Of a DNA stretch of 27,629 nucleotides, positions 1-9,782 are shown one piece after another. The notes under the pieces were generated by a model. It was given only the letters and a program-made list of their open reading frames with translations. It made no database searches and was not told the origin of the DNA. The translations under genes were made by a program, and so were the position numbers. Within the stretch, counting starts at the first letter, position 1. Each line of letters starts with the position of its first letter. Location of the stretch: contig CAXNAA020000114.1 in the NCBI GenBank assembly GCA_964200075.2, positions 1 to 27,629 on the forward strand. The letters run 5' to 3'. The DNA comes from Sphacelaria rigidula. Its lineage: Eukaryota > Phaeophyceae > Sphacelariales.

Positions 1-60
1 ATTTTGGGTCAATTTTTTACCAGAGGTTTTCTCTCCTCTTTTTTCTTCAAAGAAAGTGCG

Positions 61-133
61 TCCGACAGGAATCGAACCAGCGACTAACTTGTGTGACGGT
101 GTAAGAGACTACCAACTAGACTACTGATAAGTC
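61..133 (-). other. tRNA-like block (tRNA-derived relic)
   Basis: Read on the minus strand, this block carries a perfect RNA polymerase III B-box core, GGTTCGATTCC (plus positions 68-78). About 40 bases upstream is an A-box-like TAGTCTAGTTGG, so spacing and order are those of a tRNA. It is not an intact tRNA: the sequence before the A box cannot pair with the sequence after the T arm, and the T stem has a mismatch. A tRNA pseudogene or the head of a tRNA-derived SINE fits best. It also forms the left arm of the hairpin at 91-182. Confidence 0.5.
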
Positions 134-182
134 AGCGCAGACTTGTCAGTAGTCTAGTTGGTTGTTTCTTAAACCGTCACAA
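91..182. repeat. Inverted repeat: tRNA-like half facing its own copy
   Basis: Positions 91-133 and 140-182 are inverted copies separated by six bases (agcgca). The best-matched core is ACCAACTAGACTACTGA on the left against its complement on the right; divergence rises outward. The right arm therefore holds a second A-box-like segment on the plus strand without a matching B box. Confidence 0.75.
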
Positions 183-455
183 ACCACACAAATAGACGGG
201 GGCAGACGTAATATACAGACTGGGAGCCGCAGTCGCGACGAAAAATTGATGTTTGAACTATAATACTGCGAACGCTGACCCTAACCGCAGCCTATGCCTA
301 CAGAGAGAGCCCTTGGGCAAAAGTGGTGATCTCTGCAGATCCATATCAGTGCCTGCGACGTCGATATAGGCAAAAGCGCGTTTTAGTCGTAAATATAGCT
401 CTATTATTATACCCCTACCTAGGAGATAATTCAAGTACGAGGATCATTATTCGAG

Positions 456-648
456 AGTTTCGGAAAACGCCTTTTTTGTCATTTCAGAGTGCAAATATCT
501 CATGATCAGAGTGCACAATAAAACAAGCACCTCATCGAAAAAAGTTGAGGGGATACCACATTTGACGGAGAGGAAAATATTTTTCGTTACCCTCTGATCC
601 TGAGATATTTTTGCACTCTGAAATGACAAACAGGCGTTTTCCGAAACT
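456..648. mobile_element. Foldback MITE-like element with ~56 bp terminal inverted repeats
   Basis: The arms 456-511 and 592-648 are inverted copies that begin AGTTTCGGAAAACGCCT and remain alike through CATTTCAGAGTGCAAA, with a few substitutions and small indels. The interior is about 80 bp and has no coding capacity. ATTATT occurs at 446-451 and 649-654, a possible imperfect target-site duplication, but four extra bases separate it from the left arm. Short frames on both strands here are by-products of the inverted repeat. Confidence 0.7.
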
Positions 649-659
649 ATTATTTCAAT

Positions 660-1626
660 CAATCAATCGTATATTCGCCTTTATCGGCAAGTTATATGCA
701 GAAAGTCTTTTATTTTTTTCAACTTTTTGGACGGCCTGCTGCATGCACAGGGGTGCAGTTCTAGAAAAAGTACCCGTACGTTCAACTATTATTACTGATT
801 GGGGCCGAACTGGCCAAAACCTATAGCCGCTAGTAGTGTAAGTGTGGCGCCCGAAATTGAATCGAACGAGAGTGTGGGATTTTCAAACAATTGAAGAAGT
901 CTTTCTTTGCGGGATTTAGGTTACGGGGCCATATACCTCCTCTCGGGAACATGTTCTGGGCTTGGTTGATGAGAAGAACCTAGAGCATTTTTTTCTCTAC
1001 CTTTCCTGGGGTGTATGTATTCCCGCGGAGGAAAAATAAGGTACCACTAGTTGGGGTAGATAAAAGGCATTCTGAATTAATACTGATCATATGTTCAGAT
1101 TCATGATTATATCCGGCCGCGAATGGCTAACACGTCGGATAGTACCCCCTTTCCGCTGAGAGTGTTTGGGGAGGGAATGCGTTGAAATCATCCACGGGAA
1201 GGAGGGGCGGAGGGTGGGCAGGGGTTTAACCCTTAGACCGCGAGGGGGTAGTCTACCTGGATCATGCACATGTTTTCCTAGTCAAATTGATGCCGATTCC
1301 ACACATGACCTACTCTCGCTGTCTAAGGGTTAACAACAGTAGGATAAGGTGAGTATATTCGAACGATGCCTCCCGCGTATTCTAGGGTCCCCCCAGTCGC
1401 ATTTAACAAGCCCTTACAGGGCATTATGATCCCTCCGGGTACTTACGGAGGGGATTGAACAGCAATTTCCCCGGGGGTGTCTGTAGTCGTTCCGTTAAGA
1501 AAAAGGCTTGGGTATCAACAGCAGTTACGGTAGATGGTAGGCTTTCTATTGGTGCCGGTCATATATGTTCAGATTCATTTCTGAGTGATACCACGGTAGC
1601 CCCCGGCAGAAAAGCATAATAATAGT
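660..1626. other. No gene recognised
   Basis: I see no convincing coding frame here. A short direct repeat containing TGTTCAGATTCAT occurs near 1087 and again near 1561. A segment around 1115-1180 resembles 1876-1945 (both contain CCGCTGAGA followed by a G-rich stretch), which suggests further diverged copies of the dispersed repeat at 1627. Confidence 0.4.
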
Positions 1627-1850
1627 GATGTGGGCCGAGGCAAAGTCTACACGGGAGGTGTTGAGGCCTAGTTTCTGAAACCAGCTATTATATCTGCATT
1701 CTTCAAAATATGTTTAGAAATTATTGCAGGAATCAGCTATCTGCATTCTCCATCCTTAATCCCAAGACCTGGTTTCTGAAATCATCCATCATCTCGATGT
1801 ACCGAACATACATTTCCTCGCGCCAGCTGTTTGGCCCCTTTCGGGAGGCG
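1627..1850 (+). repeat. Dispersed repeat R2, copy 1
   Basis: This segment aligns in direct orientation with 3149-3372. Shared blocks in the same order are CCGAGGCAAAGTC, GTGTTGAG, TTCTGAAACCAGCTA, TCTGCATT, a second TTTCTGAAA, and a terminal block ending CCCCTTTC. Divergence is substantial and includes indels. No coding motif was found, and terminal structures are not clear. Confidence 0.65.
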
Positions 1851-1938
1851 CTTCCGCAGCATCACACAGTGGTCCGGCCGCAAACAGCAGCACAAACTTT
1901 GGATAACACCCGTTTCCCGCTGAGATTGTTCGGAGAGG

Positions 1939-2194
1939 GAGAGATGCTACGGTAGGTGTGCACAAATAATATCTGAGGTTAGAACCGTGAGGAGCCCTTT
2001 ATCTCATCCAAAACACGACTCATGAGATACGTGATTGTATGGCAGGATTACTATTCCAACGTGCTAGGGTCGTCCCAGATAGATTCGCAAACGGGGATGC
2101 CCTGACCCATATTCTTCTGCATCTAGAGTCATCAGGAGTCTCTGAACTAGACAAGATTGTGCGCAAAAAGTGCACGCCTACCGTCGCAGTGCTC
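1939..2194 (-). mobile_element. TIR element family T1, copy A (about 256 bp)
   Basis: The ends are inverted repeats: GAGAGATGCTACGGTAGG on the left and, read in reverse complement on the right, GAGCACTGCGACGGTAGG. The interior is homologous in inverse orientation to copy B at 5539-5798; both contain GAATATGGG, GCATCCCCGTTTGC and CATGAGTCGTGTTTT-type blocks in the same order. There is no transposase frame, so this is a non-autonomous element. No clean target-site duplication is visible. Confidence 0.75.
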
Positions 2195-2568
2195 GAGGGG
2201 ATGCATTGATTTCTTCCCCAGGAAAGGGGATGGGGGAAAGAAGGGGTCATGAGGGAGCAGGGTGAACTGAGTATCTTTTAAGTATGCCTCCCGCGTGTTC
2301 AGGGACATCGCCATTCGTGGAAAACAACTCCCATAGGACCAACGAGAACGGTATATAACACCCCCAACATTTCTGAGGAAGAGACAGAGCGATTTCATCC
2401 CCGGGTGAGGAAAAGTGGGGGAGGTCGGGGGTGAACACTTCATTGTCCATTGAGTGCATGTGTGTTCTTGTGTAAGGCCTTTTCTACCTGAAGCCATGTT
2501 GCAGAGGCCGACTGATCATTTCTGTTTCTTTCTCAGAGCTATTTTGTCCTTGTCACTCGTTTCGTTTC

Positions 2569-2985
2569 CAGGGCTCTACACGTTACACGTTCATTTTCAC
2601 GTCACGATCATCACGTCTGTAAAATTTAACGTTCACAGTAGTATGTTTCGTTTGGCACGGTAAAAATAATTAATGTTACGTGAACGTTTCTTGAAAAACT
2701 TCAACGGTCACGTCACGTTACGTTCATCACGTTAAAAAAGTCTCAACTTCACGTTTCGTTACATGCAACATAACATGAGACGTTCAATTGGCACGTGTAA
2801 GGTTCGAATGTAATGTTTCATTCTGGGTATGAGTTTGATATTGTGATATCGAAATACCACGACGTATCAAGCGTTACGTCCCAAGTTCGCACCATACAGT
2901 GAGCACCAAATTTGACCTGATAAGATGAATGATATTATGATTCATTGATGTATCGGTATTGGTCGATACCTGATGCACATCCCTA
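2569..2985. mobile_element. Possible hAT-like non-autonomous element
   Basis: The left end reads CAGGGCTCTACACG; the right end, in reverse complement, reads TAGGGATGTGCATC. Both start YAGGG and stay similar for about 12 positions, as hAT superfamily termini often do. The left half holds 14 ACGT tetramers between about 2580 and 2803, comparable to the subterminal repeats that hAT transposases are known to bind. The 8 bp flanks do not match, so a target-site duplication is not supported. There is no transposase frame. Assignment to hAT is inference. Confidence 0.35.
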
Positions 2986-3148
2986 CTCGACAATCAAAAT
3001 TTATGGGCGGCCCTAGGGTGGCTCTCAAACCAAGTTCGACTGTTCTCGGGACGTGAAAATACATTTTTCAGAAGCTACACTCACAACTGTGATATAGCCA
3101 CGGAGAGTGGCCCCGCGGTTGCCTCCCCCTCCCCCCTCCAGGGAAGTG

Positions 3149-3372
3149 TAATGTGTACCGAGGCAAAGTCCACATGTGACGTGTTGAGACCTAGATTCTG
3201 AAACCAGCTAGATCTGCATTGCTCGCAGTGTATTTCCAAAGAGTTGTTTGTGGAACCACCTCTATCTATCCTCCAGCGTAAATATGAGAATCTGTTTCTG
3301 AAACAACCCGCCGTCTCGACGCGCTGTATTGCTGTTTCTTCGTGACAGTTTGACGCCCCTTTCTCTGGGGGA
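3149..3372 (+). repeat. Dispersed repeat R2, copy 2
   Basis: Direct-orientation homologue of 1627-1850, with the same ordered blocks from CCGAGGCAAAGTC to a terminal CCCCTTTC. It runs straight into the G-rich tract and the R3 repeat at 3371, so R2 and R3 might be parts of one larger element. The long minus-strand frames across this stretch reflect its G/C skew and are not supported as genes. Confidence 0.65.
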
Positions 3373-3446
3373 GGGGGGAAGGAGGGGGGGGGGCGCGTAC
3401 TCATTTGTTGCTTGCCTTTGTCGTTTGACCATTGAGGATAAGGGAG
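3371..3446 (-). repeat. G/C-tract repeat R3, copy 1
   Basis: After a run of G, the sequence contains CGTACTCATTTGTTGCTTGC followed by a GACCATTGA block. The same blocks, next to a similar G tract, occur at 27528-27616 in the same orientation and in reverse complement at 8376-8466. The copies share the tract-proximal end, so that may be a natural terminus of the element. Confidence 0.7.
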
Positions 3447-3676
3447 GGGGGGGCGTGACATCTCTCAGGACGACTATTCTGGTAGTATGATTGAAAACCC
3501 CAGACGCATTGACTCCTTGACCACCAGGATCTGTCATCTGGGTGATACCGTTTTTTCTAGAAAGAATGATTGCCCACGCTGGCGGTCGAAAGGTCAAGAA
3601 TTTCCCCCTAAAACATTCCGCCCGTTGAGGTCGTGCCCAAGAGGAACGTGGCGGAACGGTCAACGAACCTTTCTTT

Positions 3677-3952
3677 TTGGTGTCAGAACACTGCAGTACA
3701 CTACAATTCGTACGGTTGACACAGCGAGCCCTTCCCAGAGGCCCACCACCAAGCGCTCGGCGCAAACTGGGTCTCGTCCAACATTTCAGCCACCAGACAG
3801 CGGCCTTCGGCCGCTACGTAGTCAATGACAGTGATGGTTTGTCAACGTATTTCTCAGGCCCTGGCATGCAGCGTATGTTATGGGGGCATTACAAGTCGCT
3901 GGTACAGCACAGTGATTGCGTCGCGCTTTTTGTCTGCCTACGGGGAACATGA
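3677..3952 (+). other. Open frame of unknown status
   Basis: A 91-codon frame. Its latter half (including DGLSTYFSGPGMQRMLWGHY) is not low in complexity, and another open stretch follows in a different frame at about 3952-4090. I recognise no family. The length alone is not significant at this base composition, so it may be noncoding or a decayed coding fragment. Confidence 0.12.
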
Positions 3953-4298
3953 TTTTTCGAACTGCGCAAATCATTTTCGGTAGGTCCAAGAGGACGTTTC
4001 GAAACTGAAGCACGTTCCCCAGCCCAGGAACAGCACACGTTTTTGAATGCAGTTTTTCGACCTGGGTGCGGTATCACCGTGGCCGATCATTAATGAGCGT
4101 CTATGATTTTGAATGGCGATATTTTTCGGTCGGATAAGGCATGGCCTAGACCTTGAAACGCTCGGGCGGGAAATCTGTGTTTGCACATACGTTTTTCGAG
4201 TGAAAATGAAACTTATTCACCGGAACACCTATCCTAGCGGTCAAAACGTTCACACGTCCAACGAGAAACATTCTGAGTCGTGGCACTCGGACGAGATT

Positions 4299-4510
4299 TG
4301 GTCGCTGGAGTCTACACTCTGACTTGTCGTCATTACCGGGTTTGATCGTAGAAGTCGACTATATGTCGTCCTCTATTTGTGAATGTGGTGGTAGGAGTCG
4401 ACTCGTAGTCTTCATCATCTCCGAATCTAGTCGTAGGTGTTGACTCTTGGTCGTTATTAACCCTTTGAATTTCGCTGTCGAAGTCGAAAATCACAACTAA
4501 ATAGGAAGTA
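4299..4510. repeat. Tandem array, 42-44 bp unit, about five diverged copies
   Basis: Units begin near 4299, 4341, 4385, 4427 and 4471, with periods of 42, 44, 42 and 44. Each contains a diverged form of TCGTAGGAGTCGACT followed by a GTCGT-type block. The copies have diverged considerably. A short plus-strand frame runs into the first unit but stops there. Confidence 0.7.
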
Positions 4511-4889
4511 GACGTTCGTCGTCAACTTCGTTCCAAACGAAGAGTCTGGATTGTTCACTATAAAAGCGACCAAGTGGTGCGACCGTACAATAGGGGTAGG
4601 AGTGCACTTTTTGGGTCAAAACTTCTCTGAGGTTGCACACTTGGGCCCAGATGTTTCTCATCGAGGGAATCCTACACGGAATAGCCTCAGAAATGCTTTG
4701 TGCCCACATACGGTAGCACCACACTACCGTGTACAACAACATGGAACATACGAAATGGGTCGCTGGCATACATTCACTGAAATGACCTACTTCGCGGCCG
4801 AAGAGTTATAGGCTGGTCCCACCACTACTTGAGATCGCCAAGTTCCCCCCGAGGGTTTGTTTCCCGAGGAATGAGACGTCGGACCTCAG

Positions 4890-5117
4890 TTGCCGAGGAG
4901 ATGTTCGAATCGAAAATTCGACGGCTATAGCTACAGTACCCTCATCTTTCAAGAAAGAGAACCCGACCAAGTGATCGCCTTCGAATCGTCGATTTGCATT
5001 TGTCCTCGGAATTTGAAGCGCTGGATCTCAAACCTCGAGCGAGACTTCCAGCTTAGCTACTTCGTGATTTGGGACATTATTGGCCTCACTTGCTGGCACG
5101 TCGACAAAACCGTCTGA
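4890..5117 (+). other. Open frame of unknown status
   Basis: A 75-codon frame with balanced composition, including CICPRNLKRWISNLERDF and, near the end, a hydrophobic stretch YFVIWDIIGLTCW. It matches no family I recognise and has no clear exon borders. A frame of this length is expected by chance, so this is a weak candidate only. Confidence 0.12.
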
Positions 5118-5538
5118 CTTTTCCTGGTTGTTTTTTTCTCGAAGAACCGCACAGTTCGCTGCCTTCGTGTCCGCAGTATGTGGCGCGCAGGACAGAGTGC
5201 ACCCTTGACCACACCATCAAAACGTTTGCTGTAGAATATATGTATTTTGTTCGTTTCCGGCGGCGAAATTGTCCAAGTTGCTCATAGTTTCGATTGAGAA
5301 GCTTCAAAAAATGCTGGAGCGATAGACCAGAGTGCGCGGTGCACTCCAGGATGGTGGCACGATCGCAGTGATCCTCTTTGTTCTGCTACTGCCAGCTCTT
5401 GTTCGTGCCACCTTACCTGGAAAATGACTTTTTTGCCTCGAGTAACCGTACGTAGTATGTTGTGATGTGTGCACGTACGCACGTGCGTATGTATGTGTTG
5501 GGCGCATACGTTGCAAAACGTATTTTGTTTGCCTGAAC

Positions 5539-5798
5539 GAGCAATGCTACGGTAGGGGTGCACTTTTTTCTCGAATTTTTGTCTGGTTCAGGGGCTCCTA
5601 ACGATTCTAGACGCACAAGAATATGGGCCAATGCATCCCCGTTTGCAGATTCATTCGGGATATCCCCAGCACATAGGAACAGTAATCCGGGCGTACTTTC
5701 GCATGTCCTCATGATGAGTCGTGTTTTTGATGAGATGAAGAGCTCCTAACAATTCTAACCTCAGAAAATATTTTTGTACCCCTATCGTAGCATCACTC
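5539..5798 (+). mobile_element. TIR element family T1, copy B (260 bp)
   Basis: The left end reads GAGCAATGCTACGGTAGG and the right end, in reverse complement, reads GAGTGATGCTACGATAGG, continuing GGGTRCAC-like. The interior matches copy A (1939-2194) read in the opposite direction. Inside, GCTCCTAACGATTCTA near 5594 recurs as GCTCCTAACAATTCTA near 5742. There is no coding capacity, and no target-site duplication is evident. It is the best-preserved member for defining the family consensus. Confidence 0.8.
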
Positions 5799-5997
5799 GA
5801 AAGATTTTTTCAAGTTGGTCGAATAATTGCGTACACGCCACCATTTCTTGCCTTATTTCCGACGCGGTGGTTCACAGAATGTCATGTTTCTTTTGCTATT
5901 TCCGCATGTGAATTCTCAGTCTGAAATTGTCAGAAGGGAGTGTATACCATACATACATGTATGAATATGGAAACGCCGAGAGGCCGTGCTTATCGAC

Positions 5998-6783
5998 TTA
6001 GTTTCCACTACGAAGTAAAAAGACGCGAAACGAAAGCAAAGGGAACACCATGCGGGTGGAGGTAAAGGAAAAAATGACGTAAGGTACAAACGCAGCAATA
6101 TTCCACACCCTAGCTGGACAATATATGGTCAATAGATGCAGTAGACGGGAAGTGTACTGCATAAAGTATAAACATATTGCAACTATTGCCGGCCGACAAT
6201 AGTCGCAATAGGCCTGTACTCTATGCAGCAGTTCTTGTCTATTGCAACTATTGACCATATATTTTCCAAGGTGTGCAATGTTTATCGATGGCTCCTCCTG
6301 GTTACAGTAGGTGGATTCGCGTGGTGCGCGTGAATTAGATGTAGTAGGCCCAGTGTAAGGAAACTCTTGTTCTCTCATGTTTTTGGCAAGAGAAGTTTTG
6401 CATGTGCTGTCTTGTGTGTGCGAGGGGGGAATAGAGAACGGATTTCCGACAATACCGAATGCATGGGATATGTGGGATATGTCATGCTCTTGAAGATAGG
6501 TACACTGGAGAAAACATCGTGAGGTTTTCTGATGTGCGCTAAAGGTGTGTCGAATCAGAATAAGTAGCAGCAGCCCAAAATCGTAGCACGACGCAGACAT
6601 CATTCGCCGGCAACTTCGATCCGGCAGCGACCAGGACGTTTCATGCCTCGTTGCTCTATCGTCTATAAAAGGTACAGCGGTCAGCGAGTTCTTTCTCTGC
6701 GCAGAGAAATAGCATGTTGAGCCCATTTCTGTTCGCCTTTGCTGAACACGCGCAGTGTTACTTTCTTTCTCTACATTCATCAT
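5998..6783 (-). CDS. Long open frame, function unknown
   Basis: A 261-codon uninterrupted minus-strand frame. At roughly balanced composition a frame this long is unlikely by chance in a window of this size, so some coding history is possible. Against this, its C-terminal third runs through the foldback element at 6100-6280, it matches no family I know, and it has no clear domain pattern. If real, the 5' part (6290-6783) is the more credible portion. The product is unassigned. Confidence 0.18.
   Translation of the reverse strand: MMNVEKESNTARVQQRRTEMGSTCYFSAQRKNSLTAVPFIDDRATRHETSWSLPDRSCRRMMSASCYDFGLLLLILIRHTFSAHQKTSRCFLQCTYLQEHDISHISHAFGIVGNPFSIPPSHTQDSTCKTSLAKNMREQEFPYTGPTTSNSRAPRESTYCNQEEPSINIAHLGKYMVNSCNRQELLHRVQAYCDYCRPAIVAICLYFMQYTSRLLHLLTIYCPARVWNIAAFVPYVIFSFTSTRMVFPLLSFRVFLLRSGN
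6100..6280. mobile_element. Foldback MITE-like element (about 180 bp)
   Basis: Almost the whole segment folds on itself. AATATATGGTCAATAG near the left end is complemented by CTATTGACCATATATT near the right end, pairing continues inward with ACTGCATAAAGTA-type blocks, and the centre is ATTGCCGGCCGACAAT. The outer ends read ATTCCACACC and, in reverse complement on the right, ATTGCACACC. There is no coding content attributable to a transposase. A partial match (ATATATGGCCAATAGATG) occurs near 21724. Confidence 0.7.
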
Positions 6784-6789
6784 TCTGTA

Positions 6790-8375
6790 AAAAACACGAA
6801 AGGGAACAAGTACAGTGATTCTCTAGCACAGCTAAAACTTTTCCCGCGATTGTTGACAAGAGCTGTCCTGTACCTTCAAGTGGCCCGAAACAGGGGGGTG
6901 GAGATAGTGTGCTTGTCCATCGCTGCTAGTTGTGGGCGTCACCACTTGCGTGGGTACTACTGCAGTTGCTGTTTCTGGCAATTTCGTACACTTTTTCGGC
7001 CATTGGTATGATACCCTATTCTGCCCAAAAGAGGCTCATACTTCGACCTTATTCACGCGCGTCAGACCTCGTGCAACACTGTACCCTGGAACGGCCGACA
7101 CTAGGATATGTTTCTTCGGCCATTGCCGTATACAAAATATCTAAAGCGTTGGGAAACAATTGACAACAACACCGTAGGAAGTTGTCGCTACCATAACAGG
7201 GATATAGTACCTCGAATATGACAAACAGGGTTGACTATTACGATGAAAATGATGAACCAGAAAATAAGCGATGCACGTTCCTCAAAATATTCGCCACGTC
7301 CTGCGTTGCCGGAGATTTTAGCGACTTCATTCGGGAAGTGAACGGCAATGACACATACAGTTTCGGGAGAAGCCGGTCTGACTTCTGCTGAGTGTAGCGA
7401 TCTCAGTTAGACCACAGGAGCGTGGCGGTTTTGTTTGTCTGTCGGGAAACCATAGACACATTCATCATGCATCATCGACCGTCGGAAAACCCTCTGTGGG
7501 AAATCGGAAAACAAGAGTAACCTAGGGGAATTTCAAGCGTAAACATATATAATAATGATGTATGTTTTTATGACATAATTGTCCACGCTGCTGGCTTTAG
7601 ACGGCTGGAGACCAGCCTTCGAATAGCCTCAGTTTTCGCCAGAAAGCTGTAGGCCTCGATTTGTCGACGAGACACAAACGCCGTACTGCACACACAACAA
7701 CATTTCGTCAGCCGCTGAAAACATTTCTGACATGAAATCGGACCCCAAGGCCATGCTTCCAGACGCCGAAACTGGAAAAACATACCGCACTAAAACTTCA
7801 ACGCGAACTGGTGCCGAAGCAGAAGCAACGCGGAGGTGATGTGTTCAATGTTTTCCCCGACGTGTATCAGAGAAGAAGAAAAACTTCTGGATCAGATAGA
7901 GAAACGACGTGCTAGACATCTTCATATAACGTCTCCCAATTACTGTACCGTGTGATACTACAGAAACACACATTTTGTGGGTATCTGAGGTGCAAGTGTC
8001 GATATAGTCGGTAATACAGAGAACACTCATCACCCGCCTATGCTTCATAACCAGTGTCTGTATCACACGGTCACCGTGTTCTGGATAGTTGCGCTTGCCT
8101 TCCGCGAGTCGCCTTATCTCCCTGTTTTAGCACAGCTTCACTTAGGACCTGCGCAATACAGTATTCCGCACATGAAACCGAACATAGGGCACCAATTGGT
8201 GTCAGCATAGGTATTAAACTTTCATCATAGGGATCAAATATGTTCTTCAACGTGCATATACTCTAAGTGTACTTTTGTTCTTGACGTATTTGCGTGTCTA
8301 CCACGCGTGGTGCACTTAAGGGTGCTGTCAATTGGTATTCGAAACCAATCGAGCTGTCGCAATGAATAATTGGTA
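6790..8375. other. No gene recognised
   Basis: Only short frames occur on both strands, none with recognisable motifs, good exon borders or significant length. I saw no tandem array, TIR pair or RNA gene here. Confidence 0.35.
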
Positions 8376-8466
8376 CACCACCGTGCTCCGTCTCGAAAGG
8401 GATGCGTGGTCAATGGTCTAACGACTAAGGCAAGCAAAAAACGAGTATGCCCCGCCCCACCCCACC
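8376..8466 (+). repeat. G/C-tract repeat R3, copy 2
   Basis: Runs from GTGCTCCGTCTCGAAAGGGA through a GGTCAATGGTCTAACGACTA block and GGCAAGCA to a C-rich tract. The same blocks in reverse complement are found at 27528-27616 and, partly, at 3371-3446. The GGTCTAACGACTAAGG stretch resembles a tRNA D arm, but no B box follows, so a SINE origin is only a possibility. Confidence 0.7.
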
Positions 8467-8603
8467 CTGTCATCAAAATGCAAGATAATCAGTACGCTCC
8501 GGGCCGATCAATCTCAGCAGGATGCATCTCACCTTTCATGCGACTCGCCGAATACACCACGGCGCTTTGCGCATGGTGATTGATTGCGAGGCTGGCCCGG
8601 CGA

Positions 8604-8760
8604 AACCCGGCGTGCTCCGTCCCGGCTTTGTAGGCATGCGACGTCAAGGGTTGTATGACTATGGCATGCAAGATCATGAGTACACCCCCTTCCCCACCAC
8701 TTCCCCCTCCCCGCCCCCTCGCCCTCCGCCCTTCACCCCCCCCTCCGTCCTTCAAGCTCA
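8604..8760 (+). repeat. Diverged R3-like copy with long C-rich tract
   Basis: GTGCTCCGTCCCGG, then GCATGCGACGTCAAGGGT, then GCAAGATCATGAGTAC follow the block order of R3 at 8376, with substitutions. From 8686 the plus strand is almost pure pyrimidine for about 70 bases. A related block, GCAAGATAATCAGTAC, occurs near 8482. Glycine- or proline-rich frames over the tract are composition artefacts. Confidence 0.5.
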
Positions 8761-9782
8761 GCACCAATGGTGAGCCATGGAAAAAAATGCTTAAGAGCTG
8801 GTTAACACTCATTGCCCACAATTGCGTCATCAGCAATGAATGCCTTCCGGCTAATCTACTCAACAGTTGCACAACACATGGTATCGTACCCACAGCCATG
8901 GGCAACTGAAAAGAGTGACCCAGCCGGATTCTTGTTTCAGGTCAACGGGGTGGTTAGCGGTCAAGATCTATCTCGACCACTCAGCGATCTTTCAATTGCT
9001 CTGAAATTTCACATACGTGTTCCGGGTACACTCTTGTCCAATCTCCGAGTGCTTCAACTCGTCATAGCCGCCATCAGCTCAGGAATCGAACGGAAAAATA
9101 CAGTTTTGAAAACACTTACTATAGGATCGAAATATACCCAAAACTGTGGTATATCGGGGGTATGGGATTTGACGTCGTCAGAGTTTCGCTGATGATGTGC
9201 ACCAAAGACCCATAAAGCCTCCTCACGGTTTCCCTTACATCTCTGTATCGTGGAAAAGGGCAGATCGTCCTCAAACTTGGCAGTCCGGTGGGTGTTGGTG
9301 TTCCAAATGAACAGATGATGATATCCGAGAATGAGGTCCTTGGCGCTGGCTGTAAATCAAGTATGGATTGCTTCTCGATCGCCTCACATATGGTAGCGGG
9401 ATTTCCATGTACTCAGCCATACGAATGTGTGTGTATGACATGCTTTGGCACGCTTGCCAACTGCTGCTGCGTCGCTGTTGTAGCCCAAAACGGTGCATCA
9501 CTCGTATACGAATATGCCGAGCTGAGTACCGAACCCGTTGTTGTTTTCTGGATAATCGAGTTGCACAGCGTTGTGGTGGATCTGTGTCGATGCATGCAAC
9601 TGGAAACACTTCACCCGTCGCGTGATTATATTCGACAAACCTTACCCGACCTCTCCGGGAGACACGTTCCCTGTACCCCCGTGAAGTGTGCTTCTGCATT
9701 TTTCTCTGGTCTTCCACGATAAAAATCGTTGCCCTCGGTCTTTTCTGTTTCCATCTTTTCTTCTTTGTCAAGATTTGAAACA

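Noticed and set aside
447-826. Two ~71-codon frames sharing similar ends on opposite strands
   Set aside because: Their similarity is due to the inverted arms of the foldback element at 456-648.
3081-3765. Two overlapping minus-strand frames of 126 and 167 codons
   Set aside because: They run through repeats R2 and R3 and a poly-G tract; the proline-rich parts are the tract read in reverse. No family is recognised.
8489-8909. Frames of 84-138 codons on both strands with Gly/Arg or Pro runs
   Set aside because: They are produced by the C-rich tract of the R3-like repeat rather than by a gene.
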